DNA of 64,000 nucleotides, from NCBI RefSeq assembly GCF_002257705.1, contig NZ_LSLK01000117.1, positions 23,403 through 87,402 of the forward strand, written 5' to 3'. Position numbers and translations under genes: made by a program. The notes under the pieces are model-generated. The model was not told the origin of the DNA. It saw only the letters and a program-made list of their open reading frames with translations, and made no database searches. This DNA is from Sporomusa silvacetica DSM 10669 (GTDB lineage: Bacteria; Bacillota; Negativicutes; Sporomusales; Sporomusaceae). Below are positions 52,768 through 60,363 of the stretch, piece after piece (the stretch's first letter is position 1; each line of letters opens with the position of its first letter).

Positions 52768-52936
52768 TTCGTTGGAAGATCACAAAGAATGTGGCCGCTG
52801 TAATCGCAAGCTGAAGGACGCCAAGAGCCGGGAACGTGGCTTTGGTCGGGTGTGTTGGCGTAAGCATAAAGACGAAGTTGCCAAGGCTGAATTTGAGCGG
52901 AATCAGCAGCGGCTTGAGTTGGAGGGCGTGGTATGA
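52760..52936 (+). CDS. DUF6011-like zinc-finger phage protein
   Basis: A 58-residue protein, HKECGRCNRKLKDAKSRERG then FGRVCWRKH. The CxxC plus later C, and the R-rich turn, match the small DUF6011-type phage zinc finger. It starts within the end of the preceding gene and its end overlaps the following start (GTATGA), indicating a compact operon. Confidence 0.65.
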   Translation: MSNSLEDHKECGRCNRKLKDAKSRERGFGRVCWRKHKDEVAKAEFERNQQRLELEGVV

Positions 52937-53109
52937 CAAAGGAAATGATCATGCTTGAGTTTTATAAAACCAACATGGCTAAAGAGAAAGACCCGGTGCA
53001 ACGGAAGCTGTATAAACGGGCGATTGATAAGCTCGAAAAGAAGATGAAGGCGGGGGCCGGGGGCATGACAGCCCTTATGCTATGCGATATTTATAATAGG
53101 TGTTGCTGA
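52933..53109 (+). CDS. Small phage protein
   Basis: A 58-residue basic helical protein, KEMIMLEFYKTNMAKEKDPV then RKLYKRAIDKLEKKMKAG. It starts inside the preceding stop region (ATGAC) with GGAGGGCG upstream. No family is recognised. Its last 19 bases overlap a convergent minus-strand gene. Confidence 0.55.
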   Translation: MTKEMIMLEFYKTNMAKEKDPVQRKLYKRAIDKLEKKMKAGAGGMTALMLCDIYNRCC

Positions 53110-53264
53110 TGATCATTCGTTATGTGGAGTTCTCGTTTTAAATTTATGTAGTCTACCGAGAGTTTTTCCAAGCGATTAAGCAAATTCTCTTTATTCGCAG
53201 AATCAATGTTGCCATTATAGAGTTCATCAGCAACTTGTGATATTTGCTTAAGAAGAGTTTTCAT
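53091..53264 (-). CDS. Small antisense-facing phage protein
   Basis: A 57-residue protein, MKTLLKQISQVADELYNGNI then NKENLLNRLEKLSVDYINLK. AGGAGG lies 10 bases before the ATG at 53264. It reads against the preceding plus-strand gene and overlaps its last 19 bases. It resembles the minus-strand gene at 57092 in size and helical content but not in sequence. Unknown function. Confidence 0.55.
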   Translation of the reverse strand: MKTLLKQISQVADELYNGNIDSANKENLLNRLEKLSVDYINLKRELHITNDHQQHLL

Positions 53265-53448
53265 TTAGGCTTCCTCCTAGGTGGATTAATCGGATACATA
53301 TATATGTATATATAATCGATGGGAAATGTTTGGGAAAAATTAATTTTTATTGAAATAAAAGGAAATTATTCGAAGATTTCTATTTTGTTGTAAATAGCAG
53401 AGGCGGGGGCTTAGGCTCCCGCAATAGGCTAGGCGGTGGGGTGAGGGA
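53265..53448. other. Short gap before dam
   Basis: AT-rich, with a small GGGGGCTTAGGCTCCC dyad at about 53405 and GGTGGGGTGAGG as RBS region. Probably promoter for the dam-initiator operon. Confidence 0.35.
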
Positions 53449-54252
53449 ATGGCGAAAACAATTTTAAGATGGCCGGGAGCGAAATGGTGATTGGCTGATT
53501 GGATTACAAGTCAACTGCCGCCACATAAAGTTTATTGCGAACCATTTTTCGGTAGTGGAGCGGTATTTTTCACCAAACAGCCTTCTGGTACCGAGACAAT
53601 TAATGATATTGATGATAATATCGTGAACCTGTTTCGAGTTGTGCGTGATTCTGCGGATGAATTGGCTAGAGTGATTGAAATGACACCATACAGCCGAGCA
53701 GAATATCGTGCATGCTATGAGTCTAAGGGTGATGCTATCGAGAAAGCGAGACGGTTCTTAGTAAGAACATGGCAAGCATACGGGGGGAAAACATACTGCA
53801 GTACGGCTTGGGCTCATGATAGGACAAACTTAGTTTTTCGCCCCCGGTACTGGTGCAAATTACCTGAACGGATATTATCAATAGTTGAACGTCTGAGAAT
53901 GGCTCAAATCGAAAATATGAATGCATTAGAGCTGATTGAGTTGTACAGCAGGAAAAATACGCTCTTGTATATTGATCCACCGTATCTGAAAAGTACCAGG
54001 TCGCAACTACATTATAAGTGTGAATTTGCAAAGGACAGTGAGCATAAAGAATTGCTGCAGCTTTGCAAGAAACATAAAGGCTATGTGATTATCAGCAGTT
54101 ACGACAATGAATTCTATAACAGCGAGTTAGACGGGTGGCAAAAACGGAGTATGAGAGTAGCCACTAATAACGGCGGCAGTGCGGAAGAAGTTATTTATTT
54201 AAGCCCGAGCTGTACTATGCAAGGTAGTTTGTTTAATAGTGTAATGGGGTAA
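53449..54252 (+). pseudogene. DNA adenine methyltransferase (Dam-type) with early TGA
   Basis: A D12-class adenine-N6 methyltransferase. The frame begins ATG at 53449 with MAKTILRWPGAKW, the conserved AdoMet-binding start, then has TGA at 53488 where relatives have Arg, and continues LADWITSQLPPHKVYCEPFFGSGAV. The catalytic motif LLYIDPPYLKS (DPPY) is intact. One C-to-T change (CGA to TGA) accounts for it. A TTG at 53491 could restart translation but would miss the FxxPGxK motif needed for AdoMet. Probably inactive. Confidence 0.82.
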
Positions 54253-54265
54253 GTGGGGTGAGACG

Positions 54266-55222
54266 GTGGCAAGACCAAATAAAGAGGGACTCGATTACTT
54301 TTCCTTAGATACTGATATTATTGGCGATGACAAAATCAAGTTGATAAAAGCTAAGCACGGTCTCACTGGTTTTGCCATCGTAATACTTCTATTAACCAAG
54401 ATTTATAAAGAGGGCTACTATTACCAGTGGTCAGAGGATGAACAATATTTATTTGCTGATGATGCGAGGGTTGATATTAATACAGTAATAGACATAGTTA
54501 ATGATTGCATTAATAAGGGCTTTTTCAATCAAGAACTATATCAAAAATACGGCATACTTACTTCGCGCGGCATACAAAAACGGTTCCTTCAAGCATGTAC
54601 AAGGCGTAAAAAGCTTACTCTTATTCGTGAGTATTTTATAGTAGATAATTATATGAAGGAAGTTTTCGAAGGTAAAAAGATTATTGTAAGCTTTAATTCA
54701 ATTAATGTTGACATTAATCCCGTTAAGCCTGAGTTATTGCCAGCAGAAACACCACAAAAAGAAAAAGAAATAGAAAAAGAAATAGAAACCAAAGAAAATA
54801 ATGTGTGCGCGAATGAGGTTGGTGTGGATAACTTATACCCTTTGGGGAATGCTGCCGAGGAAACCGCAGTGGCATTGACCGATAGTGGTCAATCGTTAGA
54901 ATTATCCACTGAATTTAAAAGTTTTTGGCAAGCGTATCCTCGCAAGGCGTGTCAAGAGCGTGGATGGGAAGCTTGGAAAGCTGTTTTAGCTGATGGTTAC
55001 AGGGCTATTGATTTGGTTGTTGCTGCTGGTAAATATTCAGTTCGGGTGAGAGCCGATGGTACAGCCGAGAAATTTATCAAGATGCCACACACATTTTTGG
55101 CTGAAAAGGTTTTTGAAAAATACATGCCAGCATGTCCTAAGTGTGGTGGCAGCGGTTATCGCGGTAATGAAGATGGTGAAGTGGTAGTATGCGAATGTAA
55201 AAAGAAGGTGAAGCATGCATGA
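54266..55222 (+). CDS. Phage replication initiator (Lin1244/Lin1753 N-terminal domain)
   Basis: A 318-residue protein. N-terminal DYFSLDTDIIGDDKIKLIKA, GLTGFAIVILLLTKIYKEGYY matches the Lin1244/Lin1753 (DUF4373) winged-helix domain of phage DnaD-like initiators. A linker of alternating K and E (about 170-190) follows, then a helical domain FWQAYPRKACQERGWEAW and a C-terminal zinc-ribbon CPKCGGSGYRG...CECKKK. It probably opens or marks the phage origin and recruits a host helicase. GTG start after GGGGTGAGAC. The next gene, ssb, overlaps by 4 bases. Confidence 0.8.
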   Translation: MARPNKEGLDYFSLDTDIIGDDKIKLIKAKHGLTGFAIVILLLTKIYKEGYYYQWSEDEQYLFADDARVDINTVIDIVNDCINKGFFNQELYQKYGILTSRGIQKRFLQACTRRKKLTLIREYFIVDNYMKEVFEGKKIIVSFNSINVDINPVKPELLPAETPQKEKEIEKEIETKENNVCANEVGVDNLYPLGNAAEETAVALTDSGQSLELSTEFKSFWQAYPRKACQERGWEAWKAVLADGYRAIDLVVAAGKYSVRVRADGTAEKFIKMPHTFLAEKVFEKYMPACPKCGGSGYRGNEDGEVVVCECKKKVKHA

Positions 55223-55623
55223 ACAAAGTTATACTTGTTGGCCGTTTAGCGCAGGATCCGGAAGTGAGGTATACGGCCAACGGCAAGGCGGTAGCGTCAT
55301 TCAATCTGGCAGTTAACCGGTTCGGCAGTGGACAAGGTCAGAACAATGCGGATTTTATACCTATCGTAGCCTGGGAGAAGTTAGCCGAAAGCGCCGGTAA
55401 TAATCTTAGCAAAGGCAGTAAGGTGCTGGTAGATGGTCGGCTGCAGATTCGGAGCTATGAAACTACGGACGGGCAGAAGCGTAGAGTTGCCGAGGTAGTG
55501 GCACAAAGCATTGAGTTTTTGGATCGGAAGCAGGCCGGGAGTAATAATGCTGGTGATGGCGGCTTGACTGTTGACTCGTTCGGCAAAGATGTATTCCCTG
55601 ATGAAGATATACCTTTTAGTTAA
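55219..55623 (+). CDS. ssb: Phage single-stranded DNA-binding protein
   Basis: A 134-residue SSB. The OB-fold starts NKVILVGRLAQDPEVRYTANG and contains FNLAVNRF and PIVAWEKLAE. A short glycine-rich linker leads to the acidic tip DEDIPFS, which recruits partner proteins. Length is shorter than host SSB (about 150-180), as in phages. It overlaps the initiator gene and serves phage replication and recombination with RusA. Confidence 0.93.
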   Translation: MNKVILVGRLAQDPEVRYTANGKAVASFNLAVNRFGSGQGQNNADFIPIVAWEKLAESAGNNLSKGSKVLVDGRLQIRSYETTDGQKRRVAEVVAQSIEFLDRKQAGSNNAGDGGLTVDSFGKDVFPDEDIPFS

Positions 55624-55677
55624 ACCCCTATGTTGTGCCTAGATATAGGGGAAATAAATAAGGAGAGGTAAAAGGAT

Positions 55678-56166
55678 ATGCAAACTAAAATTTGTCGTAA
55701 GTGCGGTAATGAATTGCCTTTGGATAATTTTTACAAGCATTCAGAAATGTTGGACGGGCACTTGAACCATTGCAAAGATTGCGTTAAGAGTAGGGTTGCA
55801 AAGCATCGCAGTGAACATGCAGAAGAAATTCGTGAGTATGATCGTGAACGAGGTAAAACAGAGAAGCGCCAACAATTAAGAACGGTAATTACAAGGCGCC
55901 GGCGGCATGAAGTTTCTGGTTATCAAAAGTCACACAACGCAATAGTTCGAGAAATCGCCAATGGTAAATTGCAACGATCCAATACATGCCAAATTTGCGG
56001 TAACCAGTGCAAGACTGAGGCTCATCATTACAATTATGATCTTACCAAATCTGTAGTTTGGTTATGCCCGGTATGCCACAGAAATTATCATCAAGGAAAG
56101 TCAGAAAAGGCCAATCAAATTAGAAAAATTGTTGACTTGATGTTAAGTCTAAAGACTACGGGGTGA
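55678..56166 (+). CDS. HNH-type zinc-binding phage protein
   Basis: A 162-residue protein with an N-terminal zinc finger (CRKCGNELPLDNFYKHSEML then NHCKDC) and a C-terminal HNH-like motif: CQICGNQCKTEAHHYNYDLT then WLCPVCHRNYHQGK. The AHHxNY and NYHxGK pieces match HNH nuclease metal-binding turns. It could be a homing-type nuclease or a packaging-associated nuclease. AAGGAGAGG precedes the ATG. Catalytic activity is not proven by sequence. Confidence 0.75.
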   Translation: MQTKICRKCGNELPLDNFYKHSEMLDGHLNHCKDCVKSRVAKHRSEHAEEIREYDRERGKTEKRQQLRTVITRRRRHEVSGYQKSHNAIVREIANGKLQRSNTCQICGNQCKTEAHHYNYDLTKSVVWLCPVCHRNYHQGKSEKANQIRKIVDLMLSLKTTG

Positions 56167-56170
56167 GGAT

Positions 56171-56287
56171 ATGCGTAAACAATACGGCGGCTATCCTATG
56201 AGCCGGGGAGTAACGCGGGATAAGCCTAAGCGTGTTTTATCAAAGGTTGTTGTGGCGGTTAATAGGCCGAAGGCAGCTAATGCTTAG
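56171..56287 (+). CDS. Short basic phage protein
   Basis: A 38-residue, arginine- and lysine-rich peptide (MRKQYGGYPMSRGVTRDKPK). GGGGTGAGG precedes the ATG. The rusA start overlaps its end by 8 bases, which supports it as a leader gene. No family recognised. Confidence 0.5.
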   Translation: MRKQYGGYPMSRGVTRDKPKRVLSKVVVAVNRPKAANA

Positions 56288-56734
56288 ATTATCTACCTCA
56301 GAAGCCCGCAAACTTGGAATAGTGGTCAACAAAAAGACCGGCCACGCCAAGATGAAGCGTAGACGGTCGGAGCCAGTAGTCAAGCAAGAGTCTGGTAAGC
56401 TAACGGTAATTATTTACGACATACCACCAAGCTTAAACGATTGGCAGGGAATGCATTGGGCAGCCAGGGCGAAGGTGAAGAAGCAGTGGGAAGACCTGCT
56501 GATGGTGCTACTTAGAGGCTGTAAGCGAGTCGAAAGGCCGGTGGTGAGGATTACATACTACCCGGACATAGAAAGAAGCCGGGACAAGGATAATACACGC
56601 CAAAGTTCATCATGGATGGGCTAAAAATGTCGGGTGTTATCATGGATGATAATGTGAAAGTGGTTGATTTAGATTGGAGTATAGGGCCGGTTGTGGAGTG
56701 CGGCCGGACCGAGATTGAGATATGGGAGGGGTAA
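56280..56734 (+). pseudogene. rusA: RusA-like Holliday-junction resolvase, frameshifted
   Basis: A RusA endonuclease that resolves recombination junctions. The first frame has LTVIIYDIPPSLND and HWAARAKVKKQWE then PDIERSRDKDN, after which a missing T near 56592 shifts it. The alternative frame continues YTPKFIMDGLKMSGVIMDDN, with the catalytic DG and DD, to a TAA at 56732. Repaired, it would have about 151 residues, normal for the family with an N-terminal extension. As written it lacks the catalytic aspartates, unless the shift is a sequencing error. Confidence 0.8.
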
Positions 56735-56736
56735 GG

Positions 56737-57057
56737 ATGGAATACAGCAGATTGCCGATTCAATACATGCAAAAACCGATTACGGAGTTTATACAGGACC
56801 AGGAAGAGTATTTTGCTACTCAGCATAGCGGGGTTACTGTTCATAAGGCCAGTGCTGACGATATAGCCAAGTTTGAGGCTGATGCGGCGGCAAAGGTAAA
56901 GCGAGAAGCATTGACTTGCTGCATTAGTGTGGAGATTGGAGGCAGCCCTAAAGCGGAGAAGAAGCCGGAAGTTCCGTTTGAGGATATACCACGTAGGCCA
57001 CAGAGGTTAGAGCCTCAGTATGAGCCGGTGATGTTTGATAGGAAGGTGGCGGGGTAG
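56737..57057 (+). CDS. Hypothetical phage protein
   Basis: A 106-residue protein (MEYSRLPIQYMQKPITEFIQ at the start) with a mostly helical middle and a proline-rich C-terminus (VPFEDIPRRPQRLEP). No family recognised. The ATG at 56737 follows GGGAGGGG. It sits between rusA and a minus-strand gene. Confidence 0.6.
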   Translation: MEYSRLPIQYMQKPITEFIQDQEEYFATQHSGVTVHKASADDIAKFEADAAAKVKREALTCCISVEIGGSPKAEKKPEVPFEDIPRRPQRLEPQYEPVMFDRKVAG

Positions 57058-57091
57058 GATGGCTGAGTTGGTTTTGAGAAATCAATTCACA

Positions 57092-57328
57092 TCATTGAAG
57101 AGGTTCTTTTTCGATTCTTAGTATTTTTTCTAGTTTTTGCATTAACTCATAACGAGTCTGAAGTAGTACCTGATCATAAATGCTGTCTCCAACCTCGCTT
57201 AATATGGAATCAAGGAGATTAGACGCCTGAATCTCACTAAATTTGGAGTTGGTTTCTTTTAAAATGAATTCTTTAATGTTTTTAACTAGTTCATATTGTT
57301 TCTGCGTATCTAAATTGAGCTTGTTCAT
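57092..57328 (-). CDS. DUF2164-like small protein
   Basis: A 78-residue helical protein. FSEIQASNLLDSILSEVGDSIYDQVL resembles the DUF2164 core (...fl.e.iG..iYnqal.). AGGAGT precedes the ATG at 57328. Function is unknown. Its minus orientation in a plus-strand prophage suggests a lysogeny or moron gene. A T-rich tract downstream could end it. Confidence 0.55.
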   Translation of the reverse strand: MNKLNLDTQKQYELVKNIKEFILKETNSKFSEIQASNLLDSILSEVGDSIYDQVLLQTRYELMQKLEKILRIEKEPLQ

Positions 57329-57513
57329 TTTTTACTCCTAAAATTAATATTCAACGTATTATAGCATGGAACTATTTGAAATGTTTTTATGTTTAAGCGC
57401 GGCATCATTAGTGAAAGCGAGAGAAAAGAGCAGCACATTTGCTTAATATTAGTCGACTAACCAAGCCTAACCAAACCAAGACAAATAAAGGGGAGCGGGA
57501 AATATAGAGTATG

Positions 57514-58044
57514 CTAATCGTTCCTCTCCTCATCGTTAGGCAATGGTTTTGCTGCTGCTGGATGTAGTTTCGGCGAGGCACTGATTCTTTCGGTTCGAGC
57601 GAATACATCATCCTGCCACATTTGATAACCGTAAATCACTACTGCATGCATTATAGTTATTGGCAATGACGACAAAGGGGAAATGTTAAACTCATATATA
57701 CCTCTACTAGGTAAAAAGTAGTTTAGTAGAAAGAAATTAAACCCGATATCTAGGATTGTATTGGTAACCATATACAGCCAAAATCGTCCATAGGTGAACT
57801 TAAAAACCCATATTGTTAATACAGGCATTGTACCGAAAAAGTAAGGTAACATTTGATTGAATGGGAATGGCGCCTCACGGGTAGCCCAAAACCCTAGGGT
57901 AGTGCCTATATCATGAATTATCATAGTCAAAAGTACGGCAAATACAGTGACCGGCATCCAACGCTTTACTTCTTCCTTCTTCATGAAAAAGAGGGATATC
58001 CAAGGAATGAAAAACATTGACCACATAATCAAATTATTACTCAA
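57514..58044 (-). CDS. Integral membrane protein (CBO0543-like)
   Basis: A 176-residue protein with about five membrane helices (MWSMFFIPWISLFFM, VFAVLLTMIIHDIG, MLPYFFGTMPVLTIWVF, YMVTNTILDIGFNFFLLNYF, PITIMHAVVIYG) and a hydrophilic tail. It resembles the CBO0543 family of Firmicute membrane proteins of unknown role. The TTG at 58044 with GAGGAG is the best start. Membrane proteins on the minus strand of prophages are often expressed in the lysogen. Confidence 0.6.
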   Translation of the reverse strand: MSNNLIMWSMFFIPWISLFFMKKEEVKRWMPVTVFAVLLTMIIHDIGTTLGFWATREAPFPFNQMLPYFFGTMPVLTIWVFKFTYGRFWLYMVTNTILDIGFNFFLLNYFLPSRGIYEFNISPLSSLPITIMHAVVIYGYQMWQDDVFARTERISASPKLHPAAAKPLPNDEERND

Positions 58045-58121
58045 AAGACTTCGCTCCTCACGGCATCGAGATAAGTTTAGTTTTCAATTAATTACAGAAT
58101 TTATACGATAGGGGGAAAAAT

Positions 58122-58283
58122 ATGAAAGGTAACTGTCTGGTAGTTGAATCTATCCTTTGCATGCAGTCTTGCGGCTGTTGCATAGAGTGTAAGCGCCATG
58201 ATACCTGCAATGAAGCATGCGTGTGGAAGAATGGTAGGGAGGTCAATCATGACAGTAATAGAGACACCGCAACAAGCGATTGA
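58122..58283 (+). CDS. Cysteine-rich phage mini-protein
   Basis: A 53-residue protein with seven cysteines (ILCMQSCGCCIECKRHD then CNEACVWK), enough for one or two metal sites. GGGGGAAA precedes the ATG. The next small gene starts inside it. Unknown function. Confidence 0.6.
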   Translation: MKGNCLVVESILCMQSCGCCIECKRHDTCNEACVWKNGREVNHDSNRDTATSD

Positions 58284-58380
58284 ATACCTCAAAATCTGTG
58301 AAGTAGCAGAAGTTACGCAGCCTATACGTTCTTATTATGAGTGGTTGCGGGTGTGGTTAGAGAAGTTAATTAGGGCATAA
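58249..58380 (+). CDS. Small phage protein
   Basis: A 43-residue protein, TPQQAIEYLKICEVAEVTQP then YYEWLRVWLEKLI. AGGGAGG lies 8 bases before the ATG at 58249, which is why this start is preferred. It overlaps the cysteine-rich gene by 35 bases. Unknown function. Confidence 0.5.
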   Translation: MTVIETPQQAIEYLKICEVAEVTQPIRSYYEWLRVWLEKLIRA

Positions 58381-58438
58381 AGAAAGGGCGGCAATATGTC
58401 GCCCTATTGGTGTTTATTAATATGGGGGTGGGGTACAT

Positions 58439-58879
58439 ATGAATAAGAGTTGTGGCAATTGTATCTATTGGAGTGCTAATCACGCAGAGCATAAAAGATG
58501 TAAGGATTGCAAGGATTTAAGAAATAATTTTGTACCCAGGGACATGCTTTGCCCAGTGCCTAGCTGTCAGTCTAGTATGATATATTACAAGAAGGATGCT
58601 TACCTGTGCTGCCCGGATTGCGGTACTGAGATATGGCCGTTTAATTCAGAGCAGAGCGATAGTAAGAGTATCAGGGAAGAGTTTGAGAAGCAGCTGCCGT
58701 GTGATCGGAATAATGATAAGACCCGTGGAACGCTAGTCACTGTGCATAGTAAGCTTAATGGCGGTAGCAAGAGCAAGGGTAGCAAGAAGCCAGCAAAAAA
58801 GAAATCAACTACCCAAATAGACAATGAATTAGCGGCTTCAGGGAACAAAATTAGGCTAAGGAAAATAGAAAATAGTTGA
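58439..58879 (+). CDS. Zinc-ribbon phage protein
   Basis: A 146-residue protein with three cysteine pairs in the first 70 residues (CGNCIYW, CKDCKD, CPVPSCQ and CCPDCGTEIW), a zinc-ribbon start, then a lysine- and serine-rich tail. No family is certain. It likely binds nucleic acid through the tail. Start at 58439. Confidence 0.6.
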   Translation: MNKSCGNCIYWSANHAEHKRCKDCKDLRNNFVPRDMLCPVPSCQSSMIYYKKDAYLCCPDCGTEIWPFNSEQSDSKSIREEFEKQLPCDRNNDKTRGTLVTVHSKLNGGSKSKGSKKPAKKKSTTQIDNELAASGNKIRLRKIENS

Positions 58880-58985
58880 AATAAACTTGACAAAGTGGTA
58901 TATTGGGCATAGAGACGATACCTTAACTAGTTTACATAACATACGCAAACGGCCATCCTTAATTGGGTGGTCTGTTTTTATTTTT
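58880..58985 (+). ncRNA. Candidate small transcript: promoter plus terminator
   Basis: TTGACA (58880) and TAGAGA (58903) with 17-bp spacing resemble a sigma-A promoter. About 45 bases later GGCCATCC and GGGTGGTC pair (58951-58972, with G-T pairs), then TTTTT (58975-58979). The unit would produce an RNA of about 70 bases with no convincing ORF. It might also be the leader of the next small gene. Confidence 0.4.
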
Positions 58986-59161
58986 GTTCGAAAGGCCAGG
59001 GCGTTCATTGAATATAGGCGACGCGATGAATGTATAGAGTATAAGAATGGCACGAACGGCGATATGGCTGGCCATTGACGGTAATTACCAGAAACATTAT
59101 AAGATAATTCCAATAAGTATCTGATAACCTAAAGTATAAAAAATATGCAAGGAGCGCTGAC

Positions 59162-59260
59162 ATGCTGTATCATTTTACAATAGTTGCATTAGTGTTGCTT
59201 ACGGTAATCACAATAACGGGTTATGCGCTTATATATTTGGATGAACGTAAAAATGATTGA
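59162..59260 (+). CDS. 32-residue membrane peptide
   Basis: MLYHFTIVALVLLTVITITG begins a one-helix membrane peptide with a charged tail (DERKND). AAGGAGC precedes the ATG and a terminator overlaps the stop. It is the first of three small units that share similar terminators. Confidence 0.55.
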   Translation: MLYHFTIVALVLLTVITITGYALIYLDERKND

Positions 59261-59278
59261 GCCTTCGGGCTCTTTTTT
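59259..59278 (+). terminator. Terminator
   Basis: GAGCC-TTCG-GGCTC followed by TTTTTT. The next bases CATGCCCAAAAACAGG recur after the terminator at 60043. Confidence 0.85.
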
Positions 59279-59416
59279 CATGCCCAAAAACAGGTTATAT
59301 GATTACCAGGGCCGCTGACTGGTTCCTCCTTTCCGGTTGGCGGCCAAATATATTGCAGAAATTTGTTACCTTTTGCCGAATATGTTAGAAAATGGGAAAG
59401 GGGAGATGCGTTATTA

Positions 59417-59722
59417 TTGAAAAAGTTCTGGAATTAAGTAAAGGCGTTAAGAATTAGTCGTGGGGTAACTCAAGAAGATATAGCAATTAAATTTGGCGTA
59501 AGTAAACAGGCTGTTGCTCGCTGGGAAAGGAATGGATTAAGAAAGGTCACTGATGAACGTATAAGACAAATTGCACTAATTCTTGACGTTGAAATTAGAG
59601 AAATTTTTGAAGTTGAAGATAGAGTGCTTGAGAGCTATCCTGAAGAAGTTCAATATTGGCTTGGCAGTGACGAAGCGTATAATATCGTTATGAAAGCATA
59701 TGACGACGCTCAAAACAATTAA
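59417..59722 (+). pseudogene. XRE-type regulator gene with early TAA
   Basis: A frame encoding KKFWN-stop-VKALRISRGVTQEDIAIKFG, then VSKQAVARWERNG and a C-terminal helical tail (102 codons). The helix-turn-helix is intact, but a TAA at 59435 sits at codon 7 where relatives have a Lys. Possible starts downstream are absent, so the product is probably not made. It would have been a repressor of the phage. Confidence 0.65.
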
Positions 59723-59739
59723 TAGTTCGTGTGCACTAA

Positions 59740-59764
59740 GAGCCTATATCGGGCTCTTTTTTTA
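59740..59764 (+). terminator. Terminator
   Basis: GAGCC pairs with GGCTC around TATATCG, followed by TTTTTTT. It is the second of three similar terminators and is followed by TACCTAAACAAAG, related to the GCCCAAAAACAGG seen after the others. Confidence 0.75.
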
Positions 59765-59830
59765 TACCTAAACAAAGAACATATTTCTATCAAGCAACAT
59801 ATTATGTAATGAAGGAGGCTTGATAGAAAA

Positions 59831-60034
59831 ATGAATTATAATCAAGATGGTTGCCAAAAGTTTTGTTTCAAGAAATGTCCAAAATGTGGGCAAATGCATC
59901 CTCACAAGTGCCCTAAATGTCACTGGGAATGCAAAGAAAAGTGTGAAAAATGCCCTAAATGTGACCACTGGTTTGAAGATGAATGTGAATGTCCTAAGTG
60001 CCACAAAAAGTGCAAGCATGATTGGTGCGATTAA
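59831..60034 (+). CDS. Cysteine-rich metal-binding mini-protein
   Basis: A 67-residue protein with 15 cysteines and several histidines. The repeating pieces are CPKCGQMHPHKCPKCHWEC, CEKCPKCDHW and CECPKCHKKC. Repeated CPKC motifs suggest stacked zinc-ribbon or metallothionein-like metal clusters. GGAGG lies about 12 bases before the ATG. It is followed by a TTCG-loop terminator. Proteins of this kind are rare in phages. Confidence 0.7.
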   Translation: MNYNQDGCQKFCFKKCPKCGQMHPHKCPKCHWECKEKCEKCPKCDHWFEDECECPKCHKKCKHDWCD

Positions 60035-60042
60035 TTTCTTAA

Positions 60043-60064
60043 AGCGTCCTTCGGGGCGCTTTTC
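60043..60064 (+). terminator. Terminator
   Basis: AGCGTCC-TTCG-GGGCGCT then TTTTC. Followed by TTATGCCCAAAAACAGG, as after the terminator at 59259. Confidence 0.75.
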
Positions 60065-60093
60065 TTATGCCCAAAAACAGGAGGCGAAGCTTT

Positions 60094-60198
60094 ATGACCA
60101 AGAAGATTAAACCTAAGCCAGAGTCAACATCCATTGTTCACCCGCCTACGCCGCCAAGAGGCAAGAAGGGTAGTAGGGTGACGATGGTACTAAAATAG
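60094..60198 (+). CDS. 34-residue proline/lysine-rich peptide
   Basis: MTKKIKPKPESTSIVHPPTP begins a 34-residue, basic, proline-rich peptide. GGAGGCGAAG precedes the ATG. Likely unstructured. No family recognised. Confidence 0.45.
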   Translation: MTKKIKPKPESTSIVHPPTPPRGKKGSRVTMVLK

Positions 60199-60363
60199 TA
60201 ACGATACCAAAGATCCCGTGAATCCATGATACTAGCATAGCTAAACAAATGACAGAGGAAGTTAGGAGTACGTTAAAGCAGCCTAAATGCAAAGAATAAA
60301 TAAATATTTATTTGCGATATTTATGGCAATTAATAATGGTAGTAGAAAACAAGGAGGGGAAAT

